Shown here piece by piece: positions 8,731-16,796 of a DNA stretch of 64,000 nucleotides. Under the pieces are notes generated by a model. It searched no databases, was not told the origin of the DNA, and saw nothing but the letters and a program-made list of their open reading frames with translations. The stretch's first letter is position 1, and each line of letters opens with the position of its first letter. The translations under genes were made by a program, and so were the position numbers. Source of the stretch: Cloacimonetes bacterium UBA5210 (lineage in GTDB: Bacteria; Cloacimonadota; Cloacimonadia; Cloacimonadales; Cloacimonadaceae); contig DHVK01000017.1 of NCBI GenBank assembly GCA_002412625.1, positions 9,279 through 73,278 on the forward strand. Reading direction: 5' to 3'.

Positions 8731-9052
8731 GATGCTATAGTAAAGATGGGTACAGGGGACAACCGAGCTTAGATGACTGTCCACAAATTTCCACAAACTT
8801 GCAGAAAATACCAGGCCTTCGCATCTTAATCAAGCGCTACCTCTGCTATGGCCGCTATTGCCGAAACTGAGCACAAAGCATTGTATGCCAAACATTTTCA
8901 CCGCATTTGCTGTTGCCGCTCACACGCCGTTTACGCATGGAGCACAGCAGCGTGATAATACGCTTACTCTTTGCTCAAGCGAATTACTAATCCTTTACTG
9001 ACCTCACGATAAAGAACATTTGCTCCATGACCGGCAAAGAAAATTGCACTTT
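8731..9052. other. Intergenic stretch with no gene seen
   Basis: No open frame with a ribosome site or family resemblance is seen between repeat copy B and the composite repeat. The DNA is of mixed composition and shows no tRNA-like fold. Confidence 0.6.
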
Positions 9053-9527
9053 TACTTTTATCTTGAAGCCGGCTTGTGTATTTGGGACTTCAAGCCGCGT
9101 TGTAGTTTGGAGTTCAAGCCGGCAAGAAGAATTACTCTTTTACAACTATTCTGCAGCCAGCTTGGACCTCAGCATAGACAGCTAGTAGCAGAAAATGATT
9201 CCAAAGCGCAGCGTAGTATATCCTTATCGTCCAGATTGTCTATGCGCTTTGAACTCCATTTTGTAGCCGGCTTGGAATCAAACAGCTTGCTCAATCGCAT
9301 GATTCCAAAGAGTCGCGGAGTAAGTGCTTAATTCAAAACTGGGGAAGGCTCTTTGAACTTAACAGAAAACCAGCTCTCGCCACCGAGGACGAAAGCCGTT
9401 TCTACCTTGGAAGCGACCTTCGGCCTCGCTCGACACGAGGACGTGTCGAATTCTATGAGCTTTCATGTAAATTCCATGCACCCGTAAGATACACAAGGTC
9501 AAATGAAACCAATTGCACAAACCGGTT
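9053..9527. repeat. Composite dispersed repeat, copy 2, with hairpin and conserved right block
   Basis: Carries several (G/A)GTTCAAGCCGG-type units (9062, 9087, 9110). The block 9105-9169 nearly matches copy 1. Later stretches share CCAAAGCGCAGC and GGCTTGGAATCAAACA with copy 1. The hairpin 9430-9449 (TCGACACG-AGGA-CGTGTCGA) is identical to that of copy 1. The block 9486-9527 (AAGATACACAAGG ... GCACAAACCGG) matches the reverse complement of 58612-58654 with about two mismatches. A short open frame inside it (9020-9331) is not a credible gene, because it reads through the repeat units. Confidence 0.7.
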
Positions 9528-9594
9528 TATCCTTCCTGAAATTGAACTAATTCAAGGCACAAAGCTGAACAAACGCGGAAGCCGGACTGTCTTG

Positions 9595-10359
9595 CTAAAC
9601 AAGCTTGGGGCTATGATCTGCATTGAGCTCATCAAAGAAACCACGCACCCAATCCGAAGCTCGGGCGAAGGCTTCCCGGGCAGCGACTCCCCGCGCCAGC
9701 TGACAAGTAAATGCCGTGGCGAAGGCACAGCCGGTGCCGTGATCATATTTCCATGCCCGGCGCGGAAAGCTGAAGCGATACACAATGTCCTTACAGATTA
9801 GGGCTTCCGGGATATCGTCGCTGGCTGCATGCCCGCCCTTCACCAATACGCTTGTCCTGGTCTGCAGATTAAGTGTTTTTGCCGCGGAGATCGCTTCATT
9901 GAAGTCTCCGATATTGGCACTACACAACAGTTCCAGTTCCGGCCGATTGGGGCAGACATAATCCGCGTGGCAGATCAGCTTCAGCATCAGATCGATGTCC
10001 TCCGCTCTCAGGAATGCTTTACCCAGGCTTGGTTTGATTACCGGATCCAGCACGATCTTTAGGGTTCGGGCTTGGCTTAGCTGCGTGATGAGAGCTTTTA
10101 TCTGTTCCGGATGACACAGCGCACCGATTTTGATATAGCGGAGTTCAGGGTTTGCCAGGATGTGGCGAAGATTATCCTGAAACTGGCTTAGCGGCACGGG
10201 GTAGATGTCTTTTACGCCATTTTCATCCTGTAGGGTGACGGCGGATACACATACCTCCGGCTGATGCCCGAGCAGGGCTGCCACCCGGATATCCTGATTG
10301 ATCCCGGCGCCACCGCTGCTGTCGATGGCGCCGATTACTGCAATTTGTTTGTCAGGCAA
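9595..10359 (-). CDS. thiD: Hydroxymethylpyrimidine/phosphomethylpyrimidine kinase ThiD
   Basis: ThiD phosphorylates HMP and then HMP-P to give HMP-PP, the pyrimidine half of thiamine. The 254-residue cytosolic protein has the ribokinase-family layout. The N-terminal AIDSSGGAGINQDI substrate loop and the Ala-Val-Thr-x-Gln (AVTLQDENGV) stretch come first. KIVLDPVIK follows, and the C-terminal catalytic HGTGCAFATAF contains the anion hole and catalytic Asp region (YDHGTGC). The annotated ATG overlaps the end of thiC by 8 bp. It is the last gene of the thi operon that starts at the TPP riboswitch. No ThiM is seen in the window. Confidence 0.93.
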   Translation of the reverse strand: MPDKQIAVIGAIDSSGGAGINQDIRVAALLGHQPEVCVSAVTLQDENGVKDIYPVPLSQFQDNLRHILANPELRYIKIGALCHPEQIKALITQLSQARTLKIVLDPVIKPSLGKAFLRAEDIDLMLKLICHADYVCPNRPELELLCSANIGDFNEAISAAKTLNLQTRTSVLVKGGHAASDDIPEALICKDIVYRFSFPRRAWKYDHGTGCAFATAFTCQLARGVAAREAFARASDWVRGFFDELNADHSPKLV

Positions 10360-11632
10360 GGTTATCAGCCTTGTCAGTTTTTATGGCGCAGAGGTTTCCG
10401 CACATGCTGCATCTATCGTCCAGATCGCTGGAAGTGGATTGTTTGCGTGCTCTTGCGTGGTCGGGGTCCACACTGTTCCGGAACACAGTCTCCCAATCCA
10501 TGTTTCTGCGGGCTTTGGCGATAGTGTGGTCGATATCCGCCGCTCCAGGCAAGCCTTTGGCGATATCCGCGATGTGGGCGGCGATGCGGGAGGCGATGAT
10601 GCCTTGTTTTACATCTTCCAGATCCGGCAAACAGAGATGTTCCGCGGGGGTTACATAACAGAGGAAATCGGCTCCGGCAGAGGCTGCCAGGGCTCCGCCG
10701 ATGGCACCGCTGATGTGATCATATCCGGAAGCAAAATCCGTGGGTAAGGGTCCCAGAACATAGAACGGAGCCTTGCGGCAGAGCCGCTTTTCCAGCTGTA
10801 CATTGGCTACGATATCGGCATAGGGCACATGGCCGGGTCCTTCCACCATCACCTGCACACCATGTGCGGTGGCGCGTTTCACCAGCTCGCCCAAAACTAT
10901 AAGCTCCGAGATCTGGGTTGCATCGGTGGCATCGTGGATTGCCCCGGGGCGAAAGCCATCTCCCAGGCTGAGAGTCACATCGTGTTTCGCGCAGATACCC
11001 AGAAGCCTGTCGTATTGTTCATAGAGCGGGTTTTCATTTTTGGTGAACAGCATCCAGCGCTTCAAAAGCGATCCACCCCGGCTGACGATGCCCAAGAGGC
11101 GGTCTTGAAGGTCGTGCGCCTGCACGCTCCAGCTGGTAATGCCGGCATGCACGGTCATGAAATCCACACCCTGCTCTGCCTGGCGTTCGATTTCTTCAAA
11201 GAGCATTTCTGGATCAAAACTCCGGATATCTTTGCCCAGTTTATCCAGCTCGGATGCCACGGCGTAGATCGGTACTGTGCCCAGAATCAGAGGGCTTTCT
11301 TGCAACATGATCTTGCGGATTTCATGAAGATCTCCGCCTGTGGACAAATCCATCACGCTATGCGCTCCGAATTCATCACAGAGCTTGATTTTTTGGATCT
11401 CCAGCGCGGTATCGCAGCTCATGTCCGATGTGCCGATATTGGCGTTGATCTTAGTGAGTGTGTTTGTGCCGATTGCAGTGGGTCTCGCTTTGCGGTTTTG
11501 GTTGTGGGGGATAACTACTTCGCCATTGGCGATCAGGTTCATCATTTGATTCGGGCTCATGCCCTCAGCTTTCGCCGCTTGGGTTATTTCTATGCTTGCA
11601 GTGCCTTGTTTGGCCATTTGTAATTGAGTCAT
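10352..11632 (-). CDS. thiC: Phosphomethylpyrimidine synthase ThiC (short form)
   Basis: Radical SAM enzyme that rearranges aminoimidazole ribotide into HMP-P. The protein is 426 residues, the short form that lacks the extra N-terminal domain of E. coli ThiC (631 residues). Visible features: GTVPIYAV, the FMTVHAGI segment, SLGDGFRPGAIHDATD, VMVEGPGHVPYADI, and the C-terminal cluster motif with Cys408, Cys411 and Cys415. The spacing is C-x2-C-x3-C, one residue shorter than the E. coli C-x2-C-x4-C; I believe this is common in short ThiCs. It overlaps thiE by 4 bp upstream and thiD by 8 bp downstream. Confidence 0.95.
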   Translation of the reverse strand: MTQLQMAKQGTASIEITQAAKAEGMSPNQMMNLIANGEVVIPHNQNRKARPTAIGTNTLTKINANIGTSDMSCDTALEIQKIKLCDEFGAHSVMDLSTGGDLHEIRKIMLQESPLILGTVPIYAVASELDKLGKDIRSFDPEMLFEEIERQAEQGVDFMTVHAGITSWSVQAHDLQDRLLGIVSRGGSLLKRWMLFTKNENPLYEQYDRLLGICAKHDVTLSLGDGFRPGAIHDATDATQISELIVLGELVKRATAHGVQVMVEGPGHVPYADIVANVQLEKRLCRKAPFYVLGPLPTDFASGYDHISGAIGGALAASAGADFLCYVTPAEHLCLPDLEDVKQGIIASRIAAHIADIAKGLPGAADIDHTIAKARRNMDWETVFRNSVDPDHARARKQSTSSDLDDRCSMCGNLCAIKTDKADNLA

Positions 11633-12291
11633 GGGGTTTGCTCCTTCAGTGCTTGTTTGAATTCTCTAATTTTGGCAGACAGTTCAGCGGGGGAGGAAGA
11701 ATCGCCAAAATGCCTGATCATTCCGATGTTTTTTGCCCCTGCGTGGCAAACTTGTTGCAGGTTGTGGGGGAAGATGCCGCCGATTGCCACCACCGGGATG
11801 GGGGCGATGCTCAGCACGTATCTCAGCTGCTCTGAGCCCACAGGGGGGTCCGGGATCTTCTTGGCAACGGTGGGGAAGATGGGGCCAAAGCTCATATAGT
11901 CTGGCGCTTTAATGCTTTGTGGATTTTTTATTGTGCTGATCAGCGCTTCCGCGGCTTCGATGCTATGCGTGGAGACACCGATCAGTTTTCCTTCCGGGAG
12001 GAGGGCGCGGGCTTGTTGCCAAGGTGTATCGTCTGGCCCCAGATGCACCCCGTCGGCGTCTGCCACGATGCACTGATCCACCCTGTCGTTGATGATGAAC
12101 AGAGTTTGGGAGTTCTTGGTGATCTCGGTTAGTTCCCGCGCCAGGGCGATCAGATCCAGATTTGGCATGGTTTTATCTCGTAACTGGATGATTCCTACCT
12201 CTTCTTGCACACAGATCTCTGTAAAAGCCCGGTAGCCCAGCTCCGGAGCCGTCATCACGATGTATAAACCGAAATTATGCATCGGAGGCAC
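11629..12291 (-). CDS. thiE: Thiamine-phosphate synthase ThiE
   Basis: Joins HMP-PP to the thiazole phosphate to make thiamine phosphate. The 220-residue TIM barrel shows the family motifs in order: IQLRDK near residue 37, INDRVD, DGVHLGPDDTP, IGVSTHS, the GPIFPT phosphate loop with a following Lys, and VAIGGI. Its first ATG (12291) overlaps the end of thi4 by 17 bp; the ATG three codons later (12282) is an alternative. It is translationally coupled to thiC. Confidence 0.93.
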   Translation of the reverse strand: MPPMHNFGLYIVMTAPELGYRAFTEICVQEEVGIIQLRDKTMPNLDLIALARELTEITKNSQTLFIINDRVDQCIVADADGVHLGPDDTPWQQARALLPEGKLIGVSTHSIEAAEALISTIKNPQSIKAPDYMSFGPIFPTVAKKIPDPPVGSEQLRYVLSIAPIPVVAIGGIFPHNLQQVCHAGAKNIGMIRHFGDSSSPAELSAKIREFKQALKEQTP

Positions 12292-13060
12292 ACTTTGTGA
12301 GGGATTCTTGCAGCAAAGCAGCTGCCTTCATCCCGGATAGCAGCATTCCGCCAAAGATCGGCCCCATCCGGTTGCTGCCGCTTACACCGCAAGCAGCCAT
12401 GCCGGAAACCCACAATCCCGGATATATCTGCCCGGTGTATTCAACGCAAGCCCGCTCTCCCGCTTCCGCGTTCATAGAGCGTTCACTTTGCAGGGCTGAG
12501 CCGGGGAGATTCAAAGAGACATGGTTTTTGGCGCAGAGCACTTTCACTACTTCACTGGGATGGCCGGTGGCGTCCAGAACATGAGGCGCCATGATTGAGA
12601 GCGGGTCAACGTGCATATCCAGACGTTTCACCGGATTCCAGTTCACCACTACTCCGCAAACGCGATCGGCTTTCACCACCACATCTTCCATGCACATTCC
12701 GGTGAAGATTGCCGCTCCATTGTGGGAAGCGTGATAAATGAGCGCGGAGGTGGCTTCCACGGCATCAACGGTAAACAGACCGTCCCCGCATTCCTTGTAT
12801 CTGATGCCGTATTTATCCAGGATGTGGATTGCTTCGTTTTGGATAATGATTGTGTTGAAGAGCATTGCGCCACCCCACATACCGCCGCCGGGTGCAAGTT
12901 TGCTTTCGATGAGGGTGGTCTTGATCTTTTGTGATGCCAGTTCTGCCGCGCAGAGCAAGCCGGAGGGCCCTCCCCCGATGATGATAACGTCGCTTTGCAG
13001 GTGTTCTTGAAATTTGCCAAACCATTCATTGACGATGGCTCTTGAGATTTGAAGCTCCAT
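12275..13060 (-). CDS. Thi4-family thiazole synthase
   Basis: FAD/NAD-binding enzyme that builds the thiazole carboxylate from NAD and glycine, in place of the ThiG/ThiS/ThiF/ThiH route. The N-terminal dinucleotide loop IIIGGGPSGL (about residues 26-35) is followed by the Thi4 GGGMWGGAMLFN. Further on come DATGHPSEVVKV, GERACVEYTGQIYPGLWVSGMA and the C-terminal NRMGPIFGGMLLSG. The length of 261 residues is typical of archaeal and bacterial members. Cys176 within LCAKNH is where yeast-type enzymes carry their sulfur-donor Cys and where M. jannaschii Thi4 has His176. This placement is by eye. First gene of the riboswitch-controlled operon; AAGGGG precedes the ATG. Confidence 0.92.
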   Translation of the reverse strand: MELQISRAIVNEWFGKFQEHLQSDVIIIGGGPSGLLCAAELASQKIKTTLIESKLAPGGGMWGGAMLFNTIIIQNEAIHILDKYGIRYKECGDGLFTVDAVEATSALIYHASHNGAAIFTGMCMEDVVVKADRVCGVVVNWNPVKRLDMHVDPLSIMAPHVLDATGHPSEVVKVLCAKNHVSLNLPGSALQSERSMNAEAGERACVEYTGQIYPGLWVSGMAACGVSGSNRMGPIFGGMLLSGMKAAALLQESLTKCASDA

Positions 13061-13065
13061 GACTT

Positions 13066-13091
13066 CCCCTTATGTATTTATTGACAGGGGG
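13066..13091 (-). promoter_or_regulatory. Possible riboswitch expression platform hiding the thi4 ribosome site
   Basis: On the minus strand CCCCCTGTC (13091-13083) is followed by AAGGGG (13071-13066), the ribosome site of thi4. CCCC can pair with GGGG. The same CCCCTGT can instead pair with ACAGGGG at the 5' start of the TPP aptamer. These mutually exclusive pairings suggest translational control, but this is inferred by eye. Confidence 0.5.
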
Positions 13092-13136
13092 TTTGTGAGT
13101 CATTCCTCGAAGTGGAGTAGGAGGTTTTAAATGTCT

Positions 13137-13217
13137 TTACTTCCTTTGCGCCGGTATTATCCGGATCAGGTTCGAAGGGTATGATCTCAGCCGAAGTGAA
13201 CTTCAGCACCCCTGTAT
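13137..13217 (-). promoter_or_regulatory. TPP riboswitch (THI element) aptamer
   Basis: Read on minus, the leader of thi4 contains the conserved THI-box blocks in the right order: ACAGGGGTGC, a small hairpin (GAAGTTCACTTC), GGCTGAGA, ATACCC, GAACCTGATC, CGGATAATACCGGCG and AAAGGAAG. These match the P2/P3 and P4/P5 arms and the pyrophosphate sensor of known TPP riboswitches. Binding of thiamine pyrophosphate should turn down thi4-thiE-thiC-thiD. Confidence 0.95.
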
Positions 13218-13223
13218 GGAAGC

Positions 13224-13252
13224 AATGTTTGGATGAGTGCGGATTCTGTCAA
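13224..13252 (-). promoter_or_regulatory. Candidate promoter of the thiamine operon
   Basis: On minus, TTGACA (13252-13247) is followed after 17 bp by AACATT (13229-13224), a weak -10. The predicted start falls just before the aptamer, which supports it. Confidence 0.5.
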
Positions 13253-13306
13253 GCTTGGCGTGAGGATGCGGCTCTGCCAGTGAACGGAACGCGGCGCACG
13301 GCGCAA

Positions 13307-15004
13307 TCAGGCGTGATGCTGTTTTCTGGATGCATTTCCCCGAAGGGAGCCCTTAGGCTTTACGATCAGCTCTTTTTGTTTGCGGATCTCACCGGGAGCA
13401 GGGATGTGGATGGGCTTGCCGGTCTCAAAATCCAACCCGGTGTAGTACATACATGTACTGATGGTCATTGGCGTCGGGGTAAACTCCTGCACCTGTTCAA
13501 CCTGAATTTTGTGGGTATCCAGCCAGTGTTTTAGGGCAAAAGCGTCGTCCATGGTCGTTCCCGGATGGCCGATGATGATGTAGGGGATGATCTGACGTTT
13601 GATGCCGGCTTGGCGCACTTCTTCAAAATACTCTTTGGAGAAAGCTTCAAAGCGTTCAATGGGCGGTTTGCCCATCAGCTTCAGGACATTGGGAGCGCTG
13701 TGTTCAGGGGCCAGTTTCAGCCTGCCTCCGGTATAGTGTTTTGCGATGGCCTGAATGTAGCGTTTGTTGCCGATGGCCAGGTCGTGGCGGATGCCGCTGG
13801 CGACAAAGACATGCTTCACGTTTGGCAAGTTGGCGATGTCCTCCAACAGCTTCACCTGGGCATCGTGGTCAAGCCTCAGATTCGGGCAGATATCCGGGAA
13901 AACACAGCTGCGGCGGGGGCAGGAATCGGGGAAATCCAGCTTGCAACGGCTCTTGTACATATTAGCGCTGGGACCGCCTACGTCGCTGATCGAGCCGGAA
14001 AGTTTGCGGGCTTCTTTCAGGATGGAGTTTGCGCTGCGGGATTGGATATGGCGGCCTTGATGCACGGCAATGGCGCAGAAATTGCAGCCACCGTAACATC
14101 CCCGGTGTGAAGTGATGCTTTGTTTGATCTGATCCCACGCGGGGAAGCGCTGCCCTTTGTACATGGGGTGCGGGGCATTCATGAAGGGCAGGGCAAAGAT
14201 GCGGTCAAGTTCTGCGGTGTCCGGCGGTGGGGCAGGTGGATTGTGCTTGATCCAGCGCCCTCCGTTGAGCTGATACATTTCATGCTTTTGATATTGGGCA
14301 TAAAACTGACGGTTTAGCTGGTGAAAGATCTGCTTTTCAGCGCATTTATCGGCTGCGGGGAGGATGTGTTCTCCGGGTTCTTTACTGAAGCACACGGTAG
14401 CGGGAAGATCGGTGATTTCATTGATCGGTCTGCCTCGCTCCAGTTCCCGGGCAAGAGCCACGATGGGGCTTTCCGCCATGCCATAGACCAGGATGTCTGC
14501 TTTGCTATCTGCCAAAATACTGTTGCGGATTTTGTTTTGCCAATAGTCGTAATGCGCGATGCGCCTGAGCGAGGCTTCGATGCCGCCGATCACGACCGGA
14601 GTTCCCTTGAAGAGCCGCCGCAATATGTTGGTATAGATCATCACGGCACGGTCAGGGCGTTTTCCGGCTAAGCCGCCGGGGCTGTAGGCGTCGTCCGACC
14701 TGATGCGGCGTTGTGCGGTATAGTGATTCACCATGGAATCCATATTGCCGGCGCTGACGCCAAAAAACAGCCGGGGCTTGCCCAGCGCTAGAAAGTCCTC
14801 GTCCTTGTGCCAATCCGGTTGGGCGATGATGCCCACTTTGTATCCGGCGGCTTCCAGGCTGCGGGCAATGATGGGTACGCCAAAAGACGGATGGTCAATA
14901 TAGGCATCACCGGAGATTAGGATGATATCCAGCTGTTGCCAGCCTCTGGCAGCAAGGTCTTGCTTAGTTACCGGGAGAAACGGCATAGAGGGAGCGCGCG
15001 ACAA
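13307..15004 (-). CDS. YgiQ-family radical SAM protein
   Basis: Member of the YgiQ (UPF0313) radical SAM family; the reaction is not established. The N-terminal part (about residues 23-200) is a B12-binding-like Rossmann region with the family signatures LISGDAYIDHPSFG and GGIEASLRRIAHYDYW. The radical SAM cluster motif is in SHRGCYGGCNFCAI (C-x3-C-x2-C). LKLAPEHSAPNVLKLMGKP and YIIIGHPGTTMDDA follow, then the C-terminal EFTPTPMTISTCMYYTG. At 565 residues it is shorter than E. coli YgiQ. The start is uncertain: a TTG at 15004, or the ATG at 14986, which has no clear ribosome site. Confidence 0.9.
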   Translation of the reverse strand: MSRAPSMPFLPVTKQDLAARGWQQLDIILISGDAYIDHPSFGVPIIARSLEAAGYKVGIIAQPDWHKDEDFLALGKPRLFFGVSAGNMDSMVNHYTAQRRIRSDDAYSPGGLAGKRPDRAVMIYTNILRRLFKGTPVVIGGIEASLRRIAHYDYWQNKIRNSILADSKADILVYGMAESPIVALARELERGRPINEITDLPATVCFSKEPGEHILPAADKCAEKQIFHQLNRQFYAQYQKHEMYQLNGGRWIKHNPPAPPPDTAELDRIFALPFMNAPHPMYKGQRFPAWDQIKQSITSHRGCYGGCNFCAIAVHQGRHIQSRSANSILKEARKLSGSISDVGGPSANMYKSRCKLDFPDSCPRRSCVFPDICPNLRLDHDAQVKLLEDIANLPNVKHVFVASGIRHDLAIGNKRYIQAIAKHYTGGRLKLAPEHSAPNVLKLMGKPPIERFEAFSKEYFEEVRQAGIKRQIIPYIIIGHPGTTMDDAFALKHWLDTHKIQVEQVQEFTPTPMTISTCMYYTGLDFETGKPIHIPAPGEIRKQKELIVKPKGSLRGNASRKQHHA

Positions 15005-15059
15005 GATTTGATGCCCTGTTTGGGGCCGCTAAATTGCCGGCGGATAGAAATATCCGGGT

Positions 15060-15087
15060 AGAATAATGGGCGCATATTTCAGCGCCC
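15060..15087 (-). terminator. Rho-independent terminator after the cold-shock gene
   Basis: On minus, GGGCGC-TGAAATAT-GCGCCC is followed by ATTATTCT. It lies 20 bp after the csp stop codon and separates it from ygiQ. Confidence 0.75.
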
Positions 15088-15107
15088 AAAGCTCAAGCAG
15101 ATTATCC

Positions 15108-15320
15108 TCAGGGATTTGTCCTGATGATATTGATCGCTTGAATTCCTTTTTCGGTTTCCATTAAATCAAAGGTAACATCTTCGTCCTGTTCCAGTACTTT
15201 CAATTCTCTGGGAGAATTGGTCACAATGGACTTCCAATGGACGAAGTACTCTTTGTTGTCGTCGGTAAGAATAAAGCCGTAACCTTTATTTTTATTAAAC
15301 CACTTCACTTTTCCTTTCAT
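15108..15320 (-). CDS. Cold-shock domain protein (Csp)
   Basis: A single cold-shock domain of 70 residues that binds single-stranded RNA or DNA. It shows KGKVKWFNKNKGYGFI (RNP1) and YFVHW (RNP2, where FVHFS is more usual). It ends with the typical VTFDLMETEKGIQAINI. The ATG at 15320 is chosen because GAGGTTCTT precedes it and the family starts MKGKVKWFN; an upstream in-frame start at 15389 would add a non-homologous leader. It has its own promoter and terminator, so it is a monocistronic gene. Confidence 0.93.
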   Translation of the reverse strand: MKGKVKWFNKNKGYGFILTDDNKEYFVHWKSIVTNSPRELKVLEQDEDVTFDLMETEKGIQAINIIRTNP

Positions 15321-15348
15321 AAGAACCTCTTTCACATAGTGTACGTCA

Positions 15349-15376
15349 ATTATTGCGAAGCTGCTTTTCCCGTCAA
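15349..15376 (-). promoter_or_regulatory. Candidate promoter of the cold-shock gene
   Basis: On minus, TTGACG (15376-15371) and AATAAT (15354-15349) are separated by 16 bp, about 30 bp upstream of the csp start. Confidence 0.6.
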
Positions 15377-15447
15377 CATAAATATTCAAGTACTATGATT
15401 TTTCTTTTTCAGCCGAGATCAAGCGCCGGCGTGAACGCTTTTTTTCA

Positions 15448-15475
15448 TTGACTATTATTTGCCCTTGCGTATAAT
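15448..15475 (+). promoter_or_regulatory. Strong sigma70-type promoter of the receiver-domain operon
   Basis: TTGACT (15448-15453), a 16-bp spacer, and a perfect TATAAT (15470-15475), about 38 bp before the TTG start at 15514. Diverges from the csp promoter. Confidence 0.8.
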
Positions 15476-15513
15476 GCCTCATATCCAAAATAATTAAAAG
15501 CGAGGTAGCCAAA

Positions 15514-15876
15514 TTGGAAGCCAGAATTCTTCTTGTTGATGACGACCGTCTGCTCAGAGAGGTGATTGGCGAATGCCTTACGCTTAATGGTTACCAGGTT
15601 GATTTGGCAGAAGATGCTTCCGTTGCCTTGCAGCTTTTCAAGCCGGGTCTGTATCAACTTGCTCTGATAGATTTGGTTATGCCGGGCATGAATGGCCTGG
15701 AGCTGATGCAGAAGCTCCTTGAAGCCGATGCAGAGATTTTTTGCCTGATCATGACCGGGTATCCCACGATCGACAGTGCCTATAAAGCGATGGTGGTGGG
15801 CGCTTCGGATTATATCATCAAGCCTTTCCAGCTGAACGAGTTAATCGCCTCCGTTAAGGTCAATTTGGAAAAATGA
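15514..15876 (+). CDS. Stand-alone response-regulator receiver domain
   Basis: The 120-residue protein is only a CheY-like receiver domain. It has the acidic pair Asp9/Asp10 region (LLVDDDRL), the phosphorylation site Asp53 in ALIDLVMPGMNG, a Thr81 switch residue in MTGYPT, and Lys103 in IIKPF. No output domain is present, so it should act by protein contact. The TTG start follows GAGG at about 8 nt. The end overlaps the next gene by 4 bp, so it is translationally coupled to a FemAB-like transferase and then Ddl. A partner kinase is not adjacent; the nearest is at 37646. Confidence 0.92.
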   Translation: MEARILLVDDDRLLREVIGECLTLNGYQVDLAEDASVALQLFKPGLYQLALIDLVMPGMNGLELMQKLLEADAEIFCLIMTGYPTIDSAYKAMVVGASDYIIKPFQLNELIASVKVNLEK

Positions 15877-16787
15877 CCTACCGGATCGAGCTCCATGATG
15901 TTCAAGCGGGGGAGGGCAGGCATATCGCCGATTCTTATGCCTATTGGCACAAACCCGAGTTCATGGCGGCTATCGCGGATCTGCACCATGTGAAGGGGCT
16001 TCAACTGCAAGTGTATAAAGGCGAAGAGCTCTTTGCCCTGCTGCCCTTGTTTGAGCGCAGTAAGATGGGGATCAAAGCCATTGTGGCGCCGGTTGGGGCA
16101 TACTATCAGGGAATATCCTTTGCCTTTGAGGCGAATGTCAGCGCTCCCAGGAAACTACTGGATACTACAGCGGTTTGTGGGGAAATCGCCGGCTATCTTG
16201 CAGCTCGCTACAGAAGGGTGCATTTTCGCTTGAATCCCGAAAACACGGATGTGCGAGGCTTCAGCTGGAACGGGTTTAAGGCAAGCCCGCTCTATACCTT
16301 CCGATCTTCCGCGGCTGCCGAATTACCCTCCTTGCCTGATGAACGCAAGAAACTGAGGACCGCGCAAAACCTGGGCATGAGCTTGGAAGAGCGCTTCGAT
16401 TCAGAAGTCTTTATCCGCTTGCAAAAGGACCTTGATCAGCGCAAAAGCCACAAGCTGGGCATCAGCTATTCGGGGTTGCAGAGCTTTGTCGAGAAACTTT
16501 TTTCAGCAGGGTTGTTGAAACAATTCAACGTTTTGTGGGACGGCAAGCCGGTAAGCTCCAATATACTTCTTCACGACGGGGGAGATGTAGCTTATACTTT
16601 GTTTCAGGCTACCGCGGAAGATGCCATGCGCAAGGGTGCTGCGACCTTTCACAGCCTCAGCTTGCTGCAGCATTTACCGGCGGGAACCAGGATTTTTGAT
16701 TATTGTGGTGCCAACGTCCAGGAAGTGGCGCGCTTCAAAGCCGCTCTGGGCTTGGAATTGGTTAACTTCTACCAGATCAGATTGTAA
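15873..16787 (+). CDS. FemAB/GNAT-like acyl- or aminoacyl-transferase
   Basis: A 304-residue soluble protein that fits the FemAB / BioF2-like GNAT group (often seen as GNAT_acetyltr_6 or DUF482-like). The N-terminal half has VYKGEELFALLPLFERSKMG and a YYQGISF stretch. The C-terminal half has the typical core, GLLKQFNVLWDGKPVSSNILLHDGG, VAYTLFQATAED, and FDYCGANVQEVARFKAALG, like the end of FemX-type proteins. Substrate is unknown. Position between a receiver domain (4-bp overlap) and ddl suggests work on cell-wall peptide or another envelope polymer. This is inference from context. Confidence 0.75.
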   Translation: MTYRIELHDVQAGEGRHIADSYAYWHKPEFMAAIADLHHVKGLQLQVYKGEELFALLPLFERSKMGIKAIVAPVGAYYQGISFAFEANVSAPRKLLDTTAVCGEIAGYLAARYRRVHFRLNPENTDVRGFSWNGFKASPLYTFRSSAAAELPSLPDERKKLRTAQNLGMSLEERFDSEVFIRLQKDLDQRKSHKLGISYSGLQSFVEKLFSAGLLKQFNVLWDGKPVSSNILLHDGGDVAYTLFQATAEDAMRKGAATFHSLSLLQHLPAGTRIFDYCGANVQEVARFKAALGLELVNFYQIRL

Positions 16788-16796
16788 GAGAGGTTC

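Noticed and set aside
9020..9331. 103-codon open frame sharing a peptide with the frame at 353
   Set aside because: The shared peptide (LEFKPARRITLLQLFCS) comes from the conserved DNA repeat block, not from a conserved gene; the rest of the two frames does not match.
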